Below, one piece after another: positions 5,350 through 11,197 of a stretch of 13,555 bases of DNA (position 1 is the stretch's first letter; each line of letters starts with the position of its first letter). Both the position numbers and the translations under genes were made by a program. The notes under the pieces are model-generated. The model was not told the origin of the DNA. It ran no database searches and worked only from the letters and a program-made list of their open reading frames with translations. Where the stretch lies: NCBI GenBank assembly GCA_038245795.1, contig JBBRSC010000070.1, positions 1 through 13,555 of the forward strand. The letters are read 5' to 3'. The DNA comes from JBBRSC01 sp038245795. GTDB taxonomy: Bacteria > Actinomycetota > Acidimicrobiia > Acidimicrobiales > Microtrichaceae.

Positions 5350-7074
5350 ATGAGCGCACTGCCGACCTCTACCAATGCGTTGCCAGCGCGTCGACGCCTC
5401 GGTGAGGTGTTGATCGAGGCGGGTCATCTGACCGAAGAACAGCTGGACCTGGCGCTGGCGACCCAGAAGGGCAGCGGCAAACGGGTGGGCGAGGTGCTCC
5501 TCGAGATGGAGCTCATCACGCCGCAACATCTGCTGGGTGCACTGGCCGCTCAGTTCGGTCTGGAGTTCGTCAACCTCGAGCAGACGGAGATCGATCGCGC
5601 TCTGGTCCAGAAGGTGCCTGAGCCGTTGGCCCGTCGACACCGCGCGGTGCCGATCATGAACGACGACGGCACCATCGTTGTTGCCATGGCGAACCCTGCC
5701 GACGTCATCGCGCTCGATGACATCCGCACGATCCTTCGCATGCCCGTCCGCGCCGCAATGGCTGACGCTGGACAGATCAGCGATGTCATCAGCCGATCGT
5801 CACAGGGAGACGAGCAGGTACTGGCCGCCATCCGAAAAGCCGTCGCCGATGTGGGCGACGTCGAGATCGAGACCGACCTTCGAGTGGTCGGCGGCAACGA
5901 GGGCGATGATGCGCCCGTCGTTCGGTTCGTCGATCTCATGATCGGCAAGGCCGTCCAGGATCGGGCCTCGGACATCCACGTCGAGTCCACCGCCTCGGCA
6001 TTGCGGGTCCGCTACCGAATCGACGGCGTGCTCCACGAAGTGATGCACCCACCCAAGGCGTTGCACGCTGGCATCATCAGCCGCATCAAGGTGATGTCGG
6101 GGATCGACATCGCCGAGAAACGTATTCCTCAGGACGGCCGAGTCTCGATGGTGATCGCCGGCCGAGCGATCGATCTCCGCGTTGCGACCGTGCCGACCGT
6201 CTACGGCGAGGCCGCTGTCATGCGTATCCTCCGCCGCGACGATGGCCTGGCCCGATTGACCGATCTCGGCATGGACGAGTCGCAGTCGGACCGTTTCCTC
6301 GCATCGTTCCGTCGGACGTGGGGCATTGTGCTGGTGACGGGTCCGACGGGGTCAGGCAAGACCACGACGCTGTACTCGGCGCTGCGTGAGCTCAACGATC
6401 CGAGCCGAAACATCATGACGATCGAGGATCCGGTCGAGTACCGGATGGAAGGTCTGAAGCAGGTGCAGGTCAACGTCCGGGCGGGGCTGACGTTCGCTGC
6501 TGCGCTTCGCTCGATGCTCCGCGCCGACCCCGACGTGGTGCTGGTCGGCGAGATCCGCGACAAGGAGACGGCCACGATCGCCGTCGAAGCGTCGCTCACG
6601 GGTCACCTGGTGCTCGCATCGGTCCACACCAACGACGCGTCGTCGACGCCCCTCCGTCTCATCGAGATGGGAGTCGAGCCGTACCTCGTGGTGGCGGGCC
6701 TACGAGGCGTGCTGGCCCAACGGCTCGCCCGTCGATTGTGCGACAAGTGCTCGGTGTCCGCGCCCATGGCTGCCAAGGATGCGCTGGCGGCGGGAGTGCC
6801 GGAACACCTCATCGGTGACGATCATTTGTTTCCGATGCACACAGCGGTGGGTTGCGCGGCATGTTCCAAGACGGGATACCGGGGTCGATTCGCCGTCAAC
6901 GAGTACCTCGAGGTGAGCGAGACGATCGCTCAGATGATCCTCGAGCGAGCACCAACGCGCGAGATCGAACGGCGCGGAATCGCGGAAGGCATGTTCACCC
7001 TGCGCGAGGCTGGCCTCCGCAAGGTCGCCGAGGGAATGACGACGCTCGAAGACCTTCTCCGCTGCATCGGCTGA
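5350..7074 (+). CDS. pilB: Type IV pilus extension ATPase PilB (GspE family)
   Basis: The hexameric cytoplasmic motor that powers pilus extension by ATP hydrolysis, acting on PilC. From ATG 5350 it is 574 aa. An N-terminal MshEN/GspE-N domain (about 14-150: RLGEVLIEAGHLTEEQLDLAL and a second copy near GEVLLEMELITPQHLLGAL) matches c-di-GMP-binding MshEN domains of PilB relatives, though binding is not proven here. The ATPase part has Walker A GPTGSGKT (331-338), the Asp box around TIEDPVEY (357-364), Walker B VVLVGEIRD (396-404) with the catalytic Glu, and the His box ASVHTNDA (423-430). A zinc-type tetracysteine, C464/C467 and C502/C505, is the mark of PilB/GspE and separates it from PilT. 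A TTG at 5320 would add 10 residues but lies inside a palindrome. The gene is divergent from pilC and convergent with pilO. Confidence 0.95.
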   Translation: MSALPTSTNALPARRRLGEVLIEAGHLTEEQLDLALATQKGSGKRVGEVLLEMELITPQHLLGALAAQFGLEFVNLEQTEIDRALVQKVPEPLARRHRAVPIMNDDGTIVVAMANPADVIALDDIRTILRMPVRAAMADAGQISDVISRSSQGDEQVLAAIRKAVADVGDVEIETDLRVVGGNEGDDAPVVRFVDLMIGKAVQDRASDIHVESTASALRVRYRIDGVLHEVMHPPKALHAGIISRIKVMSGIDIAEKRIPQDGRVSMVIAGRAIDLRVATVPTVYGEAAVMRILRRDDGLARLTDLGMDESQSDRFLASFRRTWGIVLVTGPTGSGKTTTLYSALRELNDPSRNIMTIEDPVEYRMEGLKQVQVNVRAGLTFAAALRSMLRADPDVVLVGEIRDKETATIAVEASLTGHLVLASVHTNDASSTPLRLIEMGVEPYLVVAGLRGVLAQRLARRLCDKCSVSAPMAAKDALAAGVPEHLIGDDHLFPMHTAVGCAACSKTGYRGRFAVNEYLEVSETIAQMILERAPTREIERRGIAEGMFTLREAGLRKVAEGMTTLEDLLRCIG

Positions 7075-7099
7075 CGGGCGTCACCTGGAGCAGCGCCCG
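7075..7099. terminator. Weak hairpin between convergent pilB and pilO
   Basis: CGGGCG (7075-7080) pairs with CGCCCG (7094-7099) across a 13-nt loop, filling the 28-bp gap between the stop codons of pilB (plus) and pilO (minus). It could serve both directions as a terminator, but no T-tract is present on either side. Confidence 0.3.
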
Positions 7100-7102
7100 G
7101 AC

Positions 7103-7699
7103 TCATCCCCCGATGGTCGCCGTGGCGCCTGCGCCCTTGGCCTGAGCGGGAGCCTTGCCAGCGTTCGCCGAATACACCTTGATCCTCAGGCTCAGAGATA
7201 CCAGCGACTCTCCCTCGTTGGCCATGGCAACGTTCTCGATCGATAGGGCCCGCGGCAATTCGTGAAGGTGCACGAGGTAGTTGATCACCGCGTCCTGCGG
7301 ACCCTGCACCTGGAGACTGATGGTGTTCGACCCCAGCCCCGCGGGCGTCTCCGGGTCACTCTTCCCGTTTACCGCCTCGGGGGTCAACGAACTCACTGTG
7401 ACACCCCAGCGCGTCGTCAGCTGATCGTGGGCGAGGATGAACTGGGCAATACCAGCGTCAGCGGGAAGCAGATTGCGGAGCTCATTGAGTCGCGCAACAC
7501 CCGACTTGCCGGATGTCCTGAACGCTTCTGCGCTCCGCACCTGGCTCTGGATCGATGACGCCTGGTCATGAGTCGTCTGGGTGGTCTCCTCGGCGGCGGC
7601 GATGTCTTTTTCCATCCCGCCCCAGACGAATTGCCAGACGCCCAGCACCACGAGCAGTCCGGGGACCAGCATCGCCAATCGCCGTTTGAACGTACTCAT
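7103..7699 (-). CDS. pilO: Type IV pilus alignment protein PilO
   Basis: An inner-membrane protein (198 aa) that pairs with PilN to form the periplasmic-side alignment ring of the pilus machine. It has a short basic cytoplasmic start (MSTFKRR), one membrane helix (about 9-27, LAMLVPGLLVVLGVWQFVWG), a helical coiled-coil segment (about 30-75), and a ferredoxin-like C-terminal domain. In that domain LLPADAGIAQFILAHDQL, GVTVSSLTP, VQGPQDAVINYLVHLHELPRALSIENV and SLSLRIKVYS follow the PilO pattern. The C-terminal tail is rich in Ala, Gly and Lys. GGAGG sits 6 nt before the ATG, and the ATG overlaps the stop of pilMN as ATGA, so the two are translationally coupled in one operon. No PilP follows, as expected for a cell without an outer-membrane secretin. 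Confidence 0.87.
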   Translation of the reverse strand: MSTFKRRLAMLVPGLLVVLGVWQFVWGGMEKDIAAAEETTQTTHDQASSIQSQVRSAEAFRTSGKSGVARLNELRNLLPADAGIAQFILAHDQLTTRWGVTVSSLTPEAVNGKSDPETPAGLGSNTISLQVQGPQDAVINYLVHLHELPRALSIENVAMANEGESLVSLSLRIKVYSANAGKAPAQAKGAGATATIGG

Positions 7700-9582
7700 T
7701 TCTTTCCTCCGTCACCGGTCGCTGCTGCCGCGTCGACCTGTAGGTAGGAGCCTGGTTGAATGCCGGCTGATTGCAGAGCGTCGGCGTCCAGTGCAGCGGT
7801 GATGGTGAAGGTTGCTTCGACGCCCTGTTTCGCCGAGATCGAACCGAGCCACGGATCAACGATTCCGGGAACGTTGCCGATGGCGGTCAGCCAGGCGCTG
7901 ATACTGGCCTGGGACGACGATCGACCAACGAGCTTGATGCTTCCCGGGCTTGCGGCGTTCTTGTCCTTGCGCGGACCGGACCCATCGATCGAGATCAGCG
8001 TGGTTCCCGGTGGCGCCCCCAAGCGGACGTCGACGATCAATCGACTCCAGTCCACCTGCAACGGCTCGATGAGGAGCAACTTGTTTTCGAGGAGTCGCGT
8101 CTCTTCCCCTTGTCGACGGAAGCCAGTGAGCGGCACGAGTTGCTTCTCGAGCGCACTCAGTTGCGATGTCGCCGCGTCGCGTTCAGCGGTCGGGGTGTCG
8201 ACATCGGGACCGATCGCGCGGGTGGCGACGAACATGAGGATCGACGCGGCAACCATGACGAGCCCTGCTCGAACGGCAAGCGCCTTCGGCCCGGTGGCCG
8301 GCTCACGATCGGGAATGAGCACGAGTCGTTCGGGACCACCGGCACCGTTGTCGCCAACTCGCCCCAGCCCAAATGCCGGAGCGAATGGCGAGGTGCTGTC
8401 GTCGCCAAAATATGGCCCTCGTTGGAACGGCCGTTCCTTGTTCAGAGGATCGACGAGTGAGACCTCGATACCGAGCAGCGCGTTGAGTGCCACACCAACC
8501 TGCGTGGCCCGATCGACAGCGCCGATCAGCGCGATGGAGCCGACCAGCGTCGCTCCAGGTTGAATGGTGTAGTACTCCAACGTGCCGATGATCGCTTCGA
8601 TCAACGGATCCGATCGAACCGCAACAGCATCGCCACCGGAGGATCGCTGCCGGTAGTTCTCGATGAAGTTGAGCTCGGCCTCGAGTTCGCCCGACGTGGA
8701 TGATGTCACCGCCTGGGTCAGCACCGAACGGCAGAACCGGACGATCCCGTTGGTATGCACGACGACCGTGAGTGATTCGTCGCCGACGCTCACGATGGCC
8801 TGGGTCCCTGCGGCTTCTTGGCCCGCAGCAGCGCGCACGAACGCCAGCGGGAGATAGTCGATTCCCTTCACCCGAAGCTTCGCTGCCTTGGCCGTCATTA
8901 CGTAGGTGCGGAGCATTGAACGGAGCGCGGCCACGGCCAGAACTCGCTGCTGGGGCACCTTTCGTTCGTTGATGGTCGCCTCGACGAAACGTTTGTCGAT
9001 CATTGCGGAAGCGATGGGGAATGGCACCATGTCGCCGAGTTCGAAACGGAGCGTCGCGAAAGAGTCCTTGTCGTCGAGCACGGGAAGATCGACCTGCCGG
9101 GCAACGACGTCCTGGTTGTTGACACCGAACACCACTGATCGGGTCGGAATCTTGGCATCGGACCAGAGCTTCTTGAGTACCGCACCGACCGCTGCCGGAT
9201 CGCGGATCTCGCCTTGGCTCACGGCGCCGGCGGGCAGCGGTGCTTCTCCGAACCGGCCCGTCCCGGGGTGCACGACGCGGATGACGCTCGACGTGATCTC
9301 CACTCCGGCGGGGCTCCGACCGACGTTGACCTGCTTCGAGGCCTTGGAGCCCGTTCGACGAAGCTTTCCTGACGTCGTCGAGGCAGCTGGGCGCGAGGAG
9401 ACGGCCTGGTTCGAGGCGTCTGCCGGCTCAGGAACTGGGATCAACATCGTGAACAGGGGTTCCCGCGACGACTCACGAGCATCGAGTGACGCGATGAGGT
9501 TGGCGCCGACGTTCGGCTCGATCGGTGGCCCGAGATCAGGGTCCTGAGAGTTCCGGATCACCCGTTTGGCCATGAGACGCAT
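7696..9582 (-). CDS. PilM-PilN fusion protein of the type IV pilus alignment complex
   Basis: A 628-aa protein joining two normally separate pilus components. Residues 1-85 are a poorly ordered, Ser/Ala/Pro-rich extension with no recognised domain. About 86-405 is PilM-like, an actin-fold cytoplasmic domain: GVEITSSVIRVV (93-104) in the place of the first phosphate motif, the PilM segment LPVLDDKDSFATLRFELGDMVPFP (166-189), AIVSVGDESLTVVV (262-275) in the second phosphate motif, and FIENYR. Residues 418-428 (RLVLIPDREPA) look like the PilN INLLPxRE start, 433-455 is a membrane helix (KALAVRAGLVMVAASILMF), and about 465-600 is the PilN helical and ferredoxin-like part. In separate systems PilM binds the PilN N-terminus; here they are covalently linked. 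The acidic residues expected in the PilM nucleotide site seem replaced. A second in-frame ATG at 9573 is possible; neither has a clear ribosome site. Confidence 0.88.
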   Translation of the reverse strand: MRLMAKRVIRNSQDPDLGPPIEPNVGANLIASLDARESSREPLFTMLIPVPEPADASNQAVSSRPAASTTSGKLRRTGSKASKQVNVGRSPAGVEITSSVIRVVHPGTGRFGEAPLPAGAVSQGEIRDPAAVGAVLKKLWSDAKIPTRSVVFGVNNQDVVARQVDLPVLDDKDSFATLRFELGDMVPFPIASAMIDKRFVEATINERKVPQQRVLAVAALRSMLRTYVMTAKAAKLRVKGIDYLPLAFVRAAAGQEAAGTQAIVSVGDESLTVVVHTNGIVRFCRSVLTQAVTSSTSGELEAELNFIENYRQRSSGGDAVAVRSDPLIEAIIGTLEYYTIQPGATLVGSIALIGAVDRATQVGVALNALLGIEVSLVDPLNKERPFQRGPYFGDDSTSPFAPAFGLGRVGDNGAGGPERLVLIPDREPATGPKALAVRAGLVMVAASILMFVATRAIGPDVDTPTAERDAATSQLSALEKQLVPLTGFRRQGEETRLLENKLLLIEPLQVDWSRLIVDVRLGAPPGTTLISIDGSGPRKDKNAASPGSIKLVGRSSSQASISAWLTAIGNVPGIVDPWLGSISAKQGVEATFTITAALDADALQSAGIQPGSYLQVDAAAATGDGGKK

Positions 9583-9677
9583 GGGAACTCATCGGGTGCT
9601 GTTCAGAGTCGCTTGAACTTGTGGGTCATGCAACGATGTGGCCGCGCTGCTGGAGGACCTGACAGCCCCACGAGTCA

Positions 9678-9683
9678 AGGGAG
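9678..9683 (+). promoter_or_regulatory. Ribosome binding site that fixes the decarboxylase start
   Basis: AGGGAG lies 8 nt before ATG 9692. The open frame runs back to an ATG at 9638, but that region gives a sequence unlike the family and lacks a ribosome site, so 9692 is preferred. Confidence 0.75.
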
Positions 9684-9691
9684 ATCGCCAC

Positions 9692-11152
9692 ATGATCGGA
9701 CTACCAAGCAACGGACGGGGCGAGGACGAGTTGTTCGCCGAGTTGGACGAGATCCGTGCCAAGGATCTCGATACCAAGGGTGGGCGTACCTGGGCCTATG
9801 TGTACGACGCCGGTCGTGGCGCAGAGACCTTTCGCCTGGCCGAGCGGGCGTACCTCTCGTTTCTGCACGAGAATGCGCTTGATCCCACCGTCTTTCCGTC
9901 GCTGCTGAAGCTCGAGAACGACGTGGTGGCCATGGCGGCTTCGCATCTGAGCGCGCCGGAAGGTGTCGTCGGCAACTTCACGACCGGTGGCACCGAATCC
10001 ATCATGATGGCGCTCAAGGCGGCCCGTGATTTTGCGGCAGAAACTCGGGGGATCGGTTCGCCGGAGATCATCCTCCCGGTCACCGCCCACGCTGCCTTTC
10101 ACAAGGCCGCCCACTATTTCGGGATCAAGGCCATCACGACCCCGGTGGATACCTCGACTTGGAAAGCTGACGTTGCCGCCATGGCTGGCGAGATCAACGA
10201 CAACACGATCATGCTCGTCGGGTCGGCGGTGAGCTACGCCCACGGCGTGGTGGACCCGATCCCCGAGATCGCAGCGCTCGCCGCGGAGCACGGTCTGCTC
10301 TGTCACGTCGATGGCTGCATCGGTGGCTTCATCCTCCCGTATTTCAAACGACTGGGGGCGCCAGTCACCGACTTTGACTTCGTCGTTCCCGGCGTGACGT
10401 CGATGAGCATGGATCTCCACAAATACGCGTACACACCCAAGGGAGCCTCTGTCGTGCTCTACCGCGATGCGGCGGTTCGTCGACACCAGCTCTTCGCATG
10501 CGCCGGGTGGACTGGCTACACCGTCATCAACACGACATTCCAGAGCACGAAATCTGGAGGTGCTCTGGCCGCCGCATGGACCGTCATGAACCATCTCGGC
10601 GAGGACGGATACACCGAGATCGCCGAACGCACCCTTGCTGCCACGCGGGCCATCATCGACGGCATCGAACAGATCGACGAGTTGTCGGTCATGGGGTCAC
10701 CGGAGGCCAACCTGATTGCGATCAGTTCTGACTCGGTGAACGTCTTCGAGGTCGTCGACGAGATGCGTGATCTGCACTGGTACGTCCAACCCCAGTTGGG
10801 ATTCAAGGGCAGCCGGGAAAACATTCACCTCTCGGTCAGCGGGGCGTCACTACCGCTTGTTCCTTCGCTGTTGGAGGACTTCACGTCGGCAGTGGCAACC
10901 GCCAAGCCGAAGGGGCCGTCAGTTGCGGACCCGGCCCTGGTTGAACTGCTGGAGAGCATCGATCCCTCGACACTCGACGACGAGTCCTTCGCTCAGCTGC
11001 TGGCGGCTGGCGGTCTCGGAGGCGACGGCGGCGATATCGAAGTGCCCGACAAGACGTCGGGCATCAGCGCCATCCTCAATGCGTGCCCAGCGCCACTCGC
11101 CGAACGCTTGCTCGTTGAGTTCTTCAACCGTCTGTACGTCCCGACCGAATGA
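9692..11152 (+). CDS. PLP-dependent decarboxylase / sphingosine-phosphate-lyase-like protein
   Basis: A fold-type I pyridoxal-phosphate enzyme of the group II decarboxylase family (486 aa), closest in motif pattern to the sphingosine-1-phosphate lyase and glutamate/tyrosine decarboxylase-like branch. Visible cofactor residues: phosphate-binding GGTES (99-103), ring-stacking H133 in PVTAHAAFHKAA, D207 in CHVDGCIGGF that contacts the pyridine nitrogen, and the Schiff-base lysine K244 in SMDLHKYAYTPKG. All are present, so it should be active; the substrate (an amino acid or a phospho-amino-alcohol) cannot be told. After about residue 405 comes an unusual acidic tail of about 75 residues (DPSTLDDESFAQLLAAGG, GGDGGDIEVPD). 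It begins 109 bp from the divergent pilMN gene and is followed after 45 bp, in the same frame and strand, by the large pilin-like gene, so an operon is possible. A direct role in pili is not evident. Confidence 0.87.
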   Translation: MIGLPSNGRGEDELFAELDEIRAKDLDTKGGRTWAYVYDAGRGAETFRLAERAYLSFLHENALDPTVFPSLLKLENDVVAMAASHLSAPEGVVGNFTTGGTESIMMALKAARDFAAETRGIGSPEIILPVTAHAAFHKAAHYFGIKAITTPVDTSTWKADVAAMAGEINDNTIMLVGSAVSYAHGVVDPIPEIAALAAEHGLLCHVDGCIGGFILPYFKRLGAPVTDFDFVVPGVTSMSMDLHKYAYTPKGASVVLYRDAAVRRHQLFACAGWTGYTVINTTFQSTKSGGALAAAWTVMNHLGEDGYTEIAERTLAATRAIIDGIEQIDELSVMGSPEANLIAISSDSVNVFEVVDEMRDLHWYVQPQLGFKGSRENIHLSVSGASLPLVPSLLEDFTSAVATAKPKGPSVADPALVELLESIDPSTLDDESFAQLLAAGGLGGDGGDIEVPDKTSGISAILNACPAPLAERLLVEFFNRLYVPTE

Positions 11153-11159
11153 CGGGCCT

Positions 11160-11197
11160 CCACAACCCCGATCGCGAGGATCAAGTACCCGTTGTGG
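11160..11197 (+). promoter_or_regulatory. Stem-loop holding the ribosome site of the giant pilin-like gene
   Basis: CCACAAC (11160-11166) and GTTGTGG (11191-11197) form a perfect 7-bp inverted repeat ending exactly at ATG 11198. The loop contains GAGGA (11176-11180), the only ribosome-site match, 17 nt from the ATG and partly inside a small GATC/GATC pairing. Folding may shield the ribosome site or bring it nearer the start. Seen in sequence; role inferred. Confidence 0.35.

Noticed and set aside
9601..9618. GTTCA/TGAAC inverted repeat and a TTGAAC -35-like box between pilMN and the decarboxylase
   Set aside because: A 5-bp repeat is expected by chance, and no convincing -10 box lies at the right distance.
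9638..9691. An upstream extension of the decarboxylase to ATG 9638
   Set aside because: No ribosome site precedes it and the extra residues do not fit the family; AGGGAG before ATG 9692 fits well.
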